Below are positions 39,280 through 48,681 of a stretch of DNA of 64,000 bases, piece after piece. Location of the stretch: positions 372,001 through 436,000 of the forward strand of contig CAXXPQ010000001.1 in assembly GCA_963668655.2 (NCBI GenBank), written 5' to 3'. The translations under genes were made by a program, and so were the position numbers. Source of the stretch: G963668655 sp963668655 (GTDB lineage Bacteria; Myxococcota_A; SURF-8). The stretch's first letter is position 1. The number at the start of each line of letters is the position of its first letter. The notes under the pieces are model-generated. The model did no database searches, had not been told where the DNA came from, and saw only the letters and a list, made by a program, of their open reading frames with translations.

Positions 39280-41103
39280 CTACTTGGAAGATTCCTCGAC
39301 CCCGGGACGCTTCTGCTCCATCAGGGTGCCCAGAACGTCGTAATACGTCCCGATGATGTCGCCTCGGCTGATGATGCCCAGAATCCGGGTTTCGTCCTTC
39401 GGATCCACCACGATGGCTTCCTCGAAATGGTAGTCCGCCAGGGTCTGGATGGCCGACAAGAGCGAATCCTCCGGGCGGACGACGGCGGGCTTCTGGGCCA
39501 GGTCGGAGGCCACCACGATGGATTCCAGTTCGGGATGGGTGACGCTGATGCGCAGATGCCGGCCGTCCACCACGCCGATCAGGGCGTCCTTATCGTCCAC
39601 GATGGGCAGGCAGGTCTTTTCGGAACGGGAAAAAGCCTCGATCAACTGCGGAAATTTCGTCCCGGCGGAGACGCGGAAGATGGAGGATTTTCCGGAGAGG
39701 TCGGCGGCTTCCCGCACGGTGAGCTTCTTCAGGGTGGCTTCCATCATATCGCCCAGATGACCCCGGCTCTGGAGGCGGCTGGGAATCTGATTTTCGAAGA
39801 TCGTCCAGCGTTCGGCCAGCACGTAGGCCACGAAACAGACCAGCATGGACGGCACCAGGAGGTGATAGTTTCCCGTCATTTCGCTGACCATGATGATGGT
39901 GGAGACGGGCGTATTGGCCGCGGCGGCGAAGAATCCCGCCATGCCCACCAGGATGAAAGCCCCCGGCTCCACACCGAGTCCCGGGAAGGTCTGGCTAAGA
40001 AACAGCCCCACTGCGCCCCCGATGGCTCCGCCGATGACCACCGCCGGACCGAAAACGCCTCCGCTGCCGCCCGAGCCGATGGAAAAAGAGGTGGTGGCGA
40101 TCTTGCCCAGCGCCACCAGAAGGAACACGCCCACGCTGATATCCCCCAGGAATCCTTCCTGAATCAGTCCGTAGCCGGAGCCCATGGCCTTGGGAATGAA
40201 ATAGCCGATCACGCCCACCGCCGCGCCGCCCAGGGCGGGCTTGAAGTGATTCGGAATGCGGATTTTCTTGAAAAGATCCCTGACGCCGTAGAAACATTTC
40301 ACGTACAGCCCGCTCCCGGCCGCCACGCTGAGCGCCAGAAGGCCGTACCCGATCAGTTCCATGGGGTTGGTGAACCGGTAATCCGGCGTGAAGAACAGGC
40401 TTTCCCATCCGAAACCGGTGGTGAAGACGCTGTAGGCCACGATGGAGGCGATCACCGTGGGCAGAATCAGTTCGTATTCGAAATCCAGCTTGCGATACAG
40501 CACCTCGGCCGCGAAAAGCGAACCGGCCAGGGGGGCGTGGAAGATGGCCCCCACGCCCGCGCCCATGCCCGCCGCCATGAGAATCCGGCGTTCGTGGGGG
40601 GTGACTTTCAACCATTTTCCCAGCATGGAACCGAATCCGGCCCCGATCTGGGCGATGGGCCCCTCCCGTCCCGCGGAGCCTCCCGAACCGATGGTCAAGG
40701 CCGAGGCCACCGCCTTTATCAGCGGAACCCGGGCGCGGATATGGCCATTTTTATGCAGGTACGCGTCGATGGCGGCGTCTGTTCCGTGCCCTTCCGCCTC
40801 CGGAGCCAGCCAGAAAACCAGCGCGCCGCTCAAAAGGCCGCCCAGGATCGGGACGAACAGAAGCGCCCAGCGCCGGAAAGGAATGCCGCTCGTGTGGAAG
40901 ATTTCGTGCTCGCCGCCCGGTCCGCCGGGAGAATATCCGGCCAGGTTCTCCATGAAGAGAAAACGCGCCAAAGAAAGCAGGTAATAGAAGGCCATGGCGC
41001 CGAATCCGGCCACCAACCCCACCAAGGCGCAGAGAATCATGATTCTCCAGACGCCGCCGCCGAAATATCGGGAGATGAACTGTCGCATGTCCGTTAGACT
41101 CAT
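39280..41103 (-). CDS. ClC chloride channel/transporter with C-terminal CBS domains
   Basis: A protein of 607 residues starting at MSLTD. About 10-12 membrane helices carry the ClC signature GSGGSAGREGPIAQIG, with the gating glutamate in GREGP, and GSGGSGGVFGPAVVIGG. The first anion-site motif GSGIP is not obvious; GHGTDAAIDA occupies that region. The last 150 residues form a CBS pair (FPQLIEAFSRSEKTCLPIVD; ILGIISRGDIIGTYYDV) that usually senses nucleotides. It moves chloride or similar anions across the inner membrane; channel versus antiporter cannot be decided here. The start is less certain because an ATG 11 bases downstream exists out of frame and the ribosome site is weak. Confidence 0.92.
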   Translation of the reverse strand: MSLTDMRQFISRYFGGGVWRIMILCALVGLVAGFGAMAFYYLLSLARFLFMENLAGYSPGGPGGEHEIFHTSGIPFRRWALLFVPILGGLLSGALVFWLAPEAEGHGTDAAIDAYLHKNGHIRARVPLIKAVASALTIGSGGSAGREGPIAQIGAGFGSMLGKWLKVTPHERRILMAAGMGAGVGAIFHAPLAGSLFAAEVLYRKLDFEYELILPTVIASIVAYSVFTTGFGWESLFFTPDYRFTNPMELIGYGLLALSVAAGSGLYVKCFYGVRDLFKKIRIPNHFKPALGGAAVGVIGYFIPKAMGSGYGLIQEGFLGDISVGVFLLVALGKIATTSFSIGSGGSGGVFGPAVVIGGAIGGAVGLFLSQTFPGLGVEPGAFILVGMAGFFAAAANTPVSTIIMVSEMTGNYHLLVPSMLVCFVAYVLAERWTIFENQIPSRLQSRGHLGDMMEATLKKLTVREAADLSGKSSIFRVSAGTKFPQLIEAFSRSEKTCLPIVDDKDALIGVVDGRHLRISVTHPELESIVVASDLAQKPAVVRPEDSLLSAIQTLADYHFEEAIVVDPKDETRILGIISRGDIIGTYYDVLGTLMEQKRPGVEESSK

Positions 41104-41419
41104 GGCCGCCTGACCGATTCGGAACGAAGGAAAAAGATCACGATCCAGGGTCCGTCTTCCCTGTCGGAAGCCGAACCGGGTGATGGGTATCATAAATAGG
41201 AACGAATGTAAAGAAACAAGACGATCCCGAAATTCGCGCGACCCGGATGCGGAATCTCCCTCCATGACGCATGAAAAACCATTTTTACTATTTTGTTTCC
41301 TTATGCTATGGTTCCCCCCGTAGGATCGCCGTCTTGCTTCCGTCCAATGTTTCACCGGGTTCATACCGTGGGGGGAGCATCCCCGGCTGTTTCCCGTTAC
41401 GCAGGAAGAACATCCATCG
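41104..41419. other. Divergent intergenic region between the ClC and MBOAT genes
   Basis: 316 bases, AT-rich around 41190-41215 and 41275-41310. Candidate boxes for the MBOAT gene are TTTACT (41284-41289), 17 bases, TATGGT (41307-41312), but both are weak. A small hairpin GGGGA-GCA-TCCCC stands at 41373-41385. No gene recognised. Confidence 0.4.
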
Positions 41420-42907
41420 ATGCTGTTCAATTCGATCGAATATCTTGTATTCCTTCCCTTGGTGGCGGCGCTTTACTACCTTCTGCCCTTCAAGATGCGG
41501 AACCTGTTTCTGCTGGCGGCCAGTTACTATTTCTACATGTCCTGGAAGACGGAATACGCCGCCTTGATCGGCCTGTCCACCGTCTCGATCTACTACGGCG
41601 CGTTCCGGATCGACCGGAGCCGGGAACAAACGACGCGAAAAATCTGGCTGGCGGCCTGTCTGATTCTCAACCTGGGAATTCTGCTGCTGTTCAAATACAT
41701 GGTTTTCTTCAGCGAATCGCTGAAGGCCGTCCTGAATCCCCTGGGAATCCCCTTCGATGGCGCCACCTGGGATTACCTTCTGCCGGTGGGCATTTCCTTC
41801 TATACCTTCCAGTCGCTCAGCTATGCCATCGACGTGTATCGGGGAAAGATACAGCCGGAACGCAGCTTCGTACGCTTCGCCCTCTACGTTTCGTTCTTTC
41901 CTCAGCTGGTGGCCGGACCCATCGAGCGCTCCACCCGGCTTCTGCCGCAATTTCTCGTCCGGCACGGCTTCGACGCCGCGCGCATGACGGACGGCCTGCG
42001 CCTGATTCTATGGGGATTCTTCAAGAAAGTTCTCATCGCCGACCGGCTTGCTCCCCTGGTCGATTCGATCTATTCGAGTCCGCAATCCTTCGACGGCGGA
42101 ACGCTGCTGGTTTCCACCTACGCCTTCACGTTTCAGATCTTCTGCGATTTCAGCGCCTATTCGGATATCGCGGTGGGCTCCGCGCTGCTTCTGGGCTTCC
42201 GGTTGATGAACAACTTCGAGCGGCCCTACTTCGCCGTTTCCGTTCCGGATTTCTGGAAACGCTGGCATATCTCTCTGACCAGCTGGTTTCGCGACTATCT
42301 TTACATTCCCCTCGGGGGCAACCGCGTAAGCCGGACTCGCCTGTACGTCAACATCCTGATTGTCTTTCTGATTTCGGGCCTGTGGCACGGCGCCGCCTGG
42401 ACCTTCGTGGCCTGGGGCGGCGTCCACGGCGTTCTCATGATTCTGTCCCGCGTCACGACGCCCTTGCGGGAGCGGATCGCCGGGCGGCTGGGATTGTCCC
42501 GAATCCCTAGAATTCACAAGCTCTTCCGGATCTTCGTCACGTTTCATCTGGTCGTCCTGGCCTGGGTGTTCTTCCGGGCGCAGGATATCTCCCAGGCGAT
42601 TCTGATTCTGGGCAAGATCGCGCGTTCCGCCGTGGATCTGGTCACGTTTTCCATTCCCTGGGAAACCCTCGCTTCGTTTTCCTGGCTTTCCAAAAAGCTC
42701 AACGCGGCGGATCTGCGGCTCGTGCTGGTGTTCGTCGTCGCCATGGAACTGGTTCACCTGTTCCAGCGGCAGAAACCCATGGAAAAGTTTTTCGGAGACA
42801 AGCCGCTGCCGGTTCGCTGGGGCCTTTATTGCCTGATGATCTGGAGCATGATTTTCTTCGGGATCTACGGAGACAACCCGACCGAATTCGTTTATTTCCA
42901 GTTTTGA
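41420..42907 (+). CDS. MBOAT O-acyltransferase (AlgI-like)
   Basis: A protein of 495 residues with about 11 membrane segments. The AlgI-type landmarks are SIEYLVFLPLVAALYYLLP at the start, LPVGISFYTFQSLSYAIDVYRG, FFPQLVAGPIER, FSAYSDIAVGSALLLGF, and the catalytic region GLWHGAAWTFVAWGGVHG with the conserved His near residues 321 and 335. Such proteins carry acyl (usually acetyl) groups across the inner membrane for transfer to exopolysaccharides, together with a periplasmic SGNH partner. The partner is present just downstream. The specific polymer is unknown. Confidence 0.93.
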   Translation: MLFNSIEYLVFLPLVAALYYLLPFKMRNLFLLAASYYFYMSWKTEYAALIGLSTVSIYYGAFRIDRSREQTTRKIWLAACLILNLGILLLFKYMVFFSESLKAVLNPLGIPFDGATWDYLLPVGISFYTFQSLSYAIDVYRGKIQPERSFVRFALYVSFFPQLVAGPIERSTRLLPQFLVRHGFDAARMTDGLRLILWGFFKKVLIADRLAPLVDSIYSSPQSFDGGTLLVSTYAFTFQIFCDFSAYSDIAVGSALLLGFRLMNNFERPYFAVSVPDFWKRWHISLTSWFRDYLYIPLGGNRVSRTRLYVNILIVFLISGLWHGAAWTFVAWGGVHGVLMILSRVTTPLRERIAGRLGLSRIPRIHKLFRIFVTFHLVVLAWVFFRAQDISQAILILGKIARSAVDLVTFSIPWETLASFSWLSKKLNAADLRLVLVFVVAMELVHLFQRQKPMEKFFGDKPLPVRWGLYCLMIWSMIFFGIYGDNPTEFVYFQF

Positions 42908-42924
42908 CGGATTTGACGGACCGG

Positions 42925-44088
42925 ATGATGAAGAAACGTTTCCTCCTGAAATTGCTGTTGATTTTCTGGCTGGCCTACCTGGTTCCGGCGTTGTACATCC
43001 AGTTCGGCGGCATGAATTTCTTCCGTTGGGGATACCCGATATGGATGCACAAGAAAAAACAGGTGGAAGAGAAAAGTCCCGTCGATCGCGATATCCTGAT
43101 TTTCGGCGACTCCCGCACCCTGTCGGGCGTGCTCCCGAAGACGCTTTCGCCGAACGCGTTCTCGCTGGCCATGGATGGAAGTACGAGCGTCGAGGCGTAT
43201 TACCTTTTGAAACACTATCTCCGGCGGAACAAGCCCCCCGAGCAGATCCTGTTTTCACTTTCTCCCCAGCATTTCATAGGGGAACCGTATTTTTGGGTTC
43301 GAAACGTCAAGTTCAAGTTCCTTTCTCCGTCCGACACCCTGGACGTTCTGAACCGCATCGCGGAGGAAACGTCGGCCCCCGGTGCGTTCAATTGCGAAAA
43401 GGGCGATTTCCTCCGCATCGGGCTCTATTGGAAATATTGGAGCCACAAACTCAACCTGCCCCATCTGTACCGGGCCGAAATCGCCGAGGCCCGGCTGTGG
43501 AATCGACGTGACGAGAACCTGGCGACCTTAAAGCGCCTGGAGGAAAACAACGGGCACTGTTTCCTTGGCGAAAAGGAAGCGGACGACGGCCTGATTAAGG
43601 AAGTGCAGCAGAAAAACTTCGGCGCCAACGGACTTCTCGTTCAGTACACCCGGGATTTCCTTCGGCTGGCGCGTCGGCACGGCATCCAGGTGATCGTCGT
43701 CAACGTGCCCGTCAACGATCCGTCCTATGAAAAGCTGAAACCGAAATTCCTGGACGGATACGCCGCGTTTCTTGAAAAACTGCAGAAACAGTTTCCGGAA
43801 ACGATCGTCGATTCCGGCTATCCGCACTATCCCGCAAACCATTTCGGAGACGCCAGCCACATGAACGAACGCGGCGCAAAACGCTTCAGCCGATACCTGA
43901 AAGAACGCTATTTCATGGTCGGCCCTCCGGCCCCTTCGGTCTTGAAGGAGCAGGCCGGGTGGCAAGCGGCGAAACCCGCCCCCGAAAAAGGATCGCCATC
44001 GAGAAGGAGGGGGCCAGGAGCCGGCCAGGTGGCAAGCGACGAAACCCAACCCCTCAAAGGATCACCTTCGGGAAGGAGGGGGCGATGA
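42925..44088 (+). CDS. SGNH-type partner of the MBOAT acyltransferase, copy 1 (AlgJ/AlgX-like)
   Basis: A protein of 387 residues starting 18 bases after the MBOAT stop. One N-terminal membrane helix (LLKLLLIFWLAYLVPALYI) anchors a periplasmic SGNH domain: ILIFGDSRTL with catalytic Ser (about residue 63) and DASH near residue 308 (D-x-x-H). Such proteins complete acetyl transfer to polysaccharide. The last about 45 residues are encoded by a 70-base tandem repeat and look like an added basic tail. The 3' 85 bases before this tail are identical to copy 2. Confidence 0.85.
   Translation: MMKKRFLLKLLLIFWLAYLVPALYIQFGGMNFFRWGYPIWMHKKKQVEEKSPVDRDILIFGDSRTLSGVLPKTLSPNAFSLAMDGSTSVEAYYLLKHYLRRNKPPEQILFSLSPQHFIGEPYFWVRNVKFKFLSPSDTLDVLNRIAEETSAPGAFNCEKGDFLRIGLYWKYWSHKLNLPHLYRAEIAEARLWNRRDENLATLKRLEENNGHCFLGEKEADDGLIKEVQQKNFGANGLLVQYTRDFLRLARRHGIQVIVVNVPVNDPSYEKLKPKFLDGYAAFLEKLQKQFPETIVDSGYPHYPANHFGDASHMNERGAKRFSRYLKERYFMVGPPAPSVLKEQAGWQAAKPAPEKGSPSRRRGPGAGQVASDETQPLKGSPSGRRGR
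43958..44084 (+). repeat. 70-base tandem duplication at the end of SGNH copy 1
   Basis: Two near-identical units start at 43958 and 44028 (GGTGGCAAGCG..CGAAACCC and GAAGGAGGGGGC). They extend the reading frame and encode a basic, Pro/Gly-rich tail absent from copy 2. Confidence 0.75.
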
Positions 44089-44191
44089 GTCGGAAAAGAG
44101 GAGAGGGGCGTGAGCGCATGCATTGCGCCGGCCCGGAGGATATCGAAAAGTTGAAGAAAAATTCCGTGAGGCGGGTCCGCGGCTCGACCCG

Positions 44192-44272
44192 GTGTTCGTG
44201 ATGGCCATGGAACGGATTCTCTTCGAAATCTACGGGGACGCCCCGGCCGAATTTGCATATTTCCCGTTTTAA
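44192..44272 (+). pseudogene. Remnant of a second MBOAT gene (last codons only)
   Basis: 26 codons in frame, ending IYGDAPAEFAYFPF and stop, match the MBOAT tail (IYGDNPTEFVYFQF). The first part (VFVMAMER) matches VFVVAMEL earlier in the MBOAT gene, so about 95 bases between the two segments are missing. It is followed by the same spacer ACGGACCGGATGATGAAG as copy 1. It marks the duplication boundary. Confidence 0.8.
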
Positions 44273-44280
44273 CGGACCGG

Positions 44281-45408
44281 ATGATGAAGAAACGTTTCTT
44301 TCTGAAATTATTGCTTTTTCTCTGGCTGGCCTACGCGGTCCCGGCCTTGTTCATCCAGTTCGGCGGCATGAATTTCTTCAATCGCGAATATCCCATGTGG
44401 ATGCACAAGAAAAAACAGATGGAGCAGAAAAGCCCCGTCGATCGCGATATTCTGATTTTCGGAGACTCCCGCACCCTGGCGGGCGTGCTTCCGAAGACGC
44501 TTTCGCCCGACGCGCTGTCGCTGGCCATCGGCGGCAGTTCGAGCATCGAGGCGTATTACCTGCTGAAGCATTACCTCCGCCTGAACAAACCCCCCAAGCA
44601 GATCCTGTTTTCCATGACTCCCCTGCACTTTCTGAAGGAAAGCTGTTTCTGGAACCGCAACGTGATGTTCAAGTTTCTTTCGGTGGAGGACAGCCTGGAA
44701 GTCCTGAACCGCTCCCGCAAAAAAAAAATGAAACCCTGTCCGTTTTATTGCGGCAAGGGCCGCTTCGGAAAAGCCGAGATCTACTGGAAATATTGGAGCC
44801 ACAAACTCAACCTGCCTTACCTGTACCGGGCCGAAATCGTCAAGGCTCGGTTGTTCGACCGTCGCGAGTCCAACCTGACGCGCTGGAATTACCTGGAAGA
44901 AACGAACGGCCACAGTTTTTTCGGCCGAAAGAAGAAGGCCAGCGGCATGATCCAGGAGACGAAGCATAAAACCTTCCAGACCAGAAAGCTGTTGGTTCAA
45001 TACGCCAAGGATTTCCTGATGCTGGCGCGTCGGAACGGCATCCAGGTGATTGTCGTCAACGTGCCCGTCAACGATCCGTCCTACAAGAAGCTGAAACCGA
45101 AATTCCTGGACGGATATACCGCGTTTCTTGAAAAACTGCAGAAACAGTTTCCGGAAATGATCGTCGATTCCGGCTATCCGCACTATCCCGTCAATCATTT
45201 CGGAGATACCAGCCATCTGAACGAACGCGGCGCAAAACGCTTCAGCCGATACCTGAAAGAACGCTATTTCATGGTCGGCCCTCCGGCCCCTTCGGTCTTG
45301 AAAGAGCAGGCCAAGTGGAAGGTCGTGCGAAAACCGGAAAAGAAAGACCTTCGACTGAAAAAGAAAACGTCATCCCCGAAGAAAGAAGCCGATACGCCCG
45401 ATCGCTGA
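44281..45408 (+). CDS. SGNH-type partner, copy 2 (tandem paralogue)
   Basis: A protein of 375 residues, paralogous to the preceding copy along its whole length: membrane helix LLLFLWLAYAVPALFI, ILIFGDSRTLAGVLPK and GDTSHLNERG near the end. Copy 2 keeps the catalytic Ser of GDS and the D-x-x-H His. Identity is high at both ends and lower in the middle (about residues 110-220). The C-terminal tail is different (Lys/Glu-rich). It may use a different acyl acceptor or act in a pair with copy 1. Confidence 0.85.
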   Translation: MMKKRFFLKLLLFLWLAYAVPALFIQFGGMNFFNREYPMWMHKKKQMEQKSPVDRDILIFGDSRTLAGVLPKTLSPDALSLAIGGSSSIEAYYLLKHYLRLNKPPKQILFSMTPLHFLKESCFWNRNVMFKFLSVEDSLEVLNRSRKKKMKPCPFYCGKGRFGKAEIYWKYWSHKLNLPYLYRAEIVKARLFDRRESNLTRWNYLEETNGHSFFGRKKKASGMIQETKHKTFQTRKLLVQYAKDFLMLARRNGIQVIVVNVPVNDPSYKKLKPKFLDGYTAFLEKLQKQFPEMIVDSGYPHYPVNHFGDTSHLNERGAKRFSRYLKERYFMVGPPAPSVLKEQAKWKVVRKPEKKDLRLKKKTSSPKKEADTPDR

Positions 45409-45458
45409 TTCCGATCCCGACGCCGCCTGCCGTCTTCGGCTTTCCGGTGACGACGAAT

Positions 45459-46223
45459 TCACCACTCAATCCGTCCCTCCCAGTCCTGTCCGGAGAGAGT
45501 GGCGGCGATGGCAAGCAGGGCGGTGCGGGATTCCAAACGGGCCAGGCGCAGCTTTTTTACGGCTTCCGGGCCATGGAGCCGTCCGACCAGTTCGTCCTCT
45601 TCCGCGAAATAGGCTTTTATCTGTTCATATAAAACGGCATAGTCCACAAAATCCGCGCGCATGCTCTTGCGAACCCGTTCGATCCGCCGTGTCCTCAATT
45701 CGGCATATCGTTCTTCGAAATCCGCCCGGTCGGCATCGTCAAGATTCAACAGGGTCGCGATTTCATTCACGTCTCGCAGAAGATCGGCTTCGAGTTTTTC
45801 CCTATCGTTCAGATCGCGCAGAAGGGTTCGGTCGATGTTGGCCTTTTCCGCAAGCCAATGGCGTCGCAGGTGTTCCCTGGCGATCAGATCGAGCATGCTC
45901 GCTTGCAAGGAGGCATTCACTTCGGGCAGCGCTTCAAAACCTCCTTCTCCCGTTTCCGGGACCGGATGAGGCGCAGGCATCCGATCGAAGGGAGCGGACA
46001 AGTCGAAACCGACCCGTTCGGAACGTGTACGGGAATGCGGGTATGCGTCCGGGATGGCGCGCTCGGATTCCGGTTGAGCGTAGGGGATGGACGTCCGTGC
46101 GTCCATCCGTTCGGATGAATCCACGCCGACCGGCCGATCCCGAAGCAATATCCAAACGTTGACGGATAAGGAACTCAGCAAAAGCACGATCAAAATGTGG
46201 GACGCACCCGATTTCCGTTTCAT
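45459..46223 (-). CDS. Membrane-anchored coiled-coil protein
   Basis: A protein of 254 residues. One N-terminal hydrophobic helix (ILIVLLLSSLSVNVWILL) is followed by a charged Pro-rich stretch to about residue 100, and then helical coiled coil (RTLLRDLNDREKLEADLLRDV; DFEERYAELRTRRIERV). No family recognised. GGGGAG lies ahead of the ATG. Convergent with SGNH copy 2; divergent from the lipoprotein at 46.4 kb. Confidence 0.75.
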   Translation of the reverse strand: MKRKSGASHILIVLLLSSLSVNVWILLRDRPVGVDSSERMDARTSIPYAQPESERAIPDAYPHSRTRSERVGFDLSAPFDRMPAPHPVPETGEGGFEALPEVNASLQASMLDLIAREHLRRHWLAEKANIDRTLLRDLNDREKLEADLLRDVNEIATLLNLDDADRADFEERYAELRTRRIERVRKSMRADFVDYAVLYEQIKAYFAEEDELVGRLHGPEAVKKLRLARLESRTALLAIAATLSGQDWEGRIEW

Positions 46224-46351
46224 AGACTCCCCTATCCCGTTTGGTAAAAAACCGGAACGAACAAGTCACGAAATCATACCCCATCATGCAAGTCCGGAAC
46301 AGTCTTTTGGTCTTCCTCATCCCCGACCCATTCTCCCATCTTCCATTTATT

Positions 46352-46381
46352 TTGCATTCGGACGCGAAAACGGTTTATAAT
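46352..46381 (+). promoter_or_regulatory. Promoter of the 46.4 kb lipoprotein
   Basis: TTGCAT at 46352-46357, 18 bases, perfect TATAAT at 46376-46381. The leader is about 40 bases and holds AGGAGAGG before the ATG. Confidence 0.75.
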
Positions 46382-46428
46382 GCCACGTTCAATGAAACCG
46401 TTACGGAAACAGGAGAGGAAACGTCGAT

Positions 46429-47592
46429 ATGGCTCGTATGGGATGGACAATCGCGATAGCGGCGGTTTTTTTTGCCGTCTGGGGTTGCACGCGAGGCGAC
46501 GTGGCGAAAAGCGGCGACCGGCCGAACTCCTACTCGATCATGCAGGCGGTGCCGGAACCCGATCTTTTCTACATCGATTTCCCCTTTCCGGTGTCCGGGG
46601 ACGTGAACGCCCTGGGACTGCCCTGGAACCTTACTTGGAGCACCATCCGGGACGTGAACCGCACCGTCTACAACGCCATGAAGAACATCGATCTGGTGTT
46701 CGACCATCCGCCCACGCTTTCCGGGAAGAACACCAGCGGAAACGACCAGTGGGAATGGACATTCAACCAGCCGCTGGTCAGCGGCAGCGACCAGGTGCCG
46801 AAGCTCAAGATCGAAAAGAGCGGCGCGCGGATTTACACCTACTACTACTACGAAAAAGCCTATAAAACCGCCGGTGTGGAATCGCTGGTCTGGACCGGTT
46901 CCATGGAAATGCATCCCGAAACGGCGCGTTACGGAGATGGTAGCCTGACGGTGAACTTCGAAACCGCCGAGGGCGTTCAGAACAGCGTCACGGTTTCCTT
47001 CACCACCACGGAGGAAAACGTGAATCGGGAGTTGCGCTTCAAGTACCGGGACGGCCCGCCCAAGGGCGACTGTCTGGAGGATTCGGACTCGGACTACGAT
47101 TTCCGTTTTCAGGAGAAGAAAGGCGGCCTGAACGTCTTCGAATACGGAGCCTGCTTCAACTGGCGGCAGGACACCGCGACGCCGGAACAATTCGATATCA
47201 TTACGTATTGGGGCCCCACCTTCGGCCAGTCCATGGGGAAGGTCACCGGCCTGGACATCGACAGTATCGGCCGTTGCCACGTCCTCTTCGAAGAGTGCTG
47301 GTCGGGAACGCCGAACCCGGAAAACGCCGATCAGATCCTCTCCATGACCCAGACCTGGTACACCCAGATCGAAGCTTTTTCCACGGCGGACGGCTGCGTG
47401 AACAAAAGCTGGCCGCCCAAGGGCGACGCCGACAATTGTCCCTACCCGGATCTCCTGGAGGATGACGTGGAGATCATCCAGCCGGACGGCGACCAGGACG
47501 CCGAGGCGGAAACGGACTCCGAAACCGACGGCGACGCGGAGGAAGACGCGGACGCCGAGCCGGAAACGGAAGCCGAAATCGAAGCCGCCTGA
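46429..47592 (+). CDS. Lipoprotein with acidic C-terminal tail
   Basis: A protein of 387 residues. The signal peptide ends FFAVWGCTRG (lipobox). The mature part (about 30-340) appears beta-rich with six or so Cys and many aromatic residues. It ends in a 40-residue acidic tail (DGDQDAEAETDSETDGDAEED). The acidic DGD-style segment links it in style to the first two genes of the window. No domain recognised. Own promoter; the ABC operon follows 87 bases later. Confidence 0.85.
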   Translation: MARMGWTIAIAAVFFAVWGCTRGDVAKSGDRPNSYSIMQAVPEPDLFYIDFPFPVSGDVNALGLPWNLTWSTIRDVNRTVYNAMKNIDLVFDHPPTLSGKNTSGNDQWEWTFNQPLVSGSDQVPKLKIEKSGARIYTYYYYEKAYKTAGVESLVWTGSMEMHPETARYGDGSLTVNFETAEGVQNSVTVSFTTTEENVNRELRFKYRDGPPKGDCLEDSDSDYDFRFQEKKGGLNVFEYGACFNWRQDTATPEQFDIITYWGPTFGQSMGKVTGLDIDSIGRCHVLFEECWSGTPNPENADQILSMTQTWYTQIEAFSTADGCVNKSWPPKGDADNCPYPDLLEDDVEIIQPDGDQDAEAETDSETDGDAEEDADAEPETEAEIEAA

Positions 47593-47679
47593 AACCGAAA
47601 CCATCGAGCCACGTTCCCGGCGGCCGTTTCCGGATCCGTCCGGGATTTCTTTCACCCGCCCGGTCCGGATAAAAGGTCC

Positions 47680-48681
47680 ATGGACGCCATACGAGTTTCC
47701 CATCTGACCAAGGAATACCGCGTCTCCCGGCGGAGAGAAGGCTTCCTGGGCGGCGTTCGCGATCTCTTTCTCCGCCGCCGGGAAACCGTACGGGCCGTGG
47801 ACGACATCGCCTTCGCCATTCGTTCGGGCGAAACCGTGGGGCTGATCGGTCCCAACGGCGCGGGAAAATCCACCACCATCAAAATGCTGACCGGCATCCT
47901 CAGGCCCACGGCGGGCGAGGTGAACGTCCTGGGGTTGACGCCTTACAAGGACCGGCGGCGGCATGCCCGGCAGATTGGCGTGGTCTTCGGCCAGCGCACC
48001 CAGCTCTGGTGGGATCTGGCGGTGATCGAGGCCCTGCGGCTGCTCGCACGCATCTACCGGGTTTCGGCGGAGGATTTCAAGCGCCGCCTGGAGCTTTTCG
48101 ACGAAACGCTGGCCCTGTCCGACTTCCTGGACCGGCAGGTCCGGAAACTGTCCCTGGGCCAGCGCATGCGCTGCGATCTGGCCGCCTCGCTTCTGCACAA
48201 CCCGCCGCTCCTTTTTCTGGACGAACCCACCATCGGCATGGACGTGGCGGTAAAGGCCCGCATGCGGGATTTCATCCGCAGCACCCGGAAGGAATTCGGC
48301 ACCACCATCATCCTCACCACCCACGACACCTCGGATATCGAGGAACTCTGCGAACGGCTTTTGCTCATCGACCGCGGGCTTCTGCTCTTCGACGGCGGCC
48401 TGGAGTCGTTCAAGAACAGCTATGGGCGCAAACGCACGCTGACCATCGATTTCGAACGCCCGCCGATAACGGAGGCGCTTTCCGAGTTTCTGGCCGACCC
48501 GGAAATCCGGCTGGACGAACCGTTTCCCGGGCGCGTGACCCTGACCTTCGACCCGTCCGTCTACACCGCCCACCGCCTGATCGACAAGTTGGACGCCCGC
48601 TTTCCCGTGCGGGATTTCTCCACCGCCGAGACGGACATCGAATCCATCGTGCGGGAGATCTACGAGGGATTCTACGCATGA
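47680..48681 (+). CDS. ABC-2-type transporter ATP-binding protein (COG4586 type)
   Basis: A protein of 333 residues. Walker A GPNGAGKST (about 58-66), signature LSLGQRMRC (about 156), Walker B LLFLDEPT (about 180), H-loop TTHD. A 100-residue C-terminal extension beyond the NBD (TLTIDFERPPITEAL) is typical of the COG4586 group, which pairs with integral permeases for export or uptake of unknown substrates. Overlaps the permease gene by 4 bases. A ribosome site AAAGG precedes the ATG. Confidence 0.93.
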   Translation: MDAIRVSHLTKEYRVSRRREGFLGGVRDLFLRRRETVRAVDDIAFAIRSGETVGLIGPNGAGKSTTIKMLTGILRPTAGEVNVLGLTPYKDRRRHARQIGVVFGQRTQLWWDLAVIEALRLLARIYRVSAEDFKRRLELFDETLALSDFLDRQVRKLSLGQRMRCDLAASLLHNPPLLFLDEPTIGMDVAVKARMRDFIRSTRKEFGTTIILTTHDTSDIEELCERLLLIDRGLLLFDGGLESFKNSYGRKRTLTIDFERPPITEALSEFLADPEIRLDEPFPGRVTLTFDPSVYTAHRLIDKLDARFPVRDFSTAETDIESIVREIYEGFYA

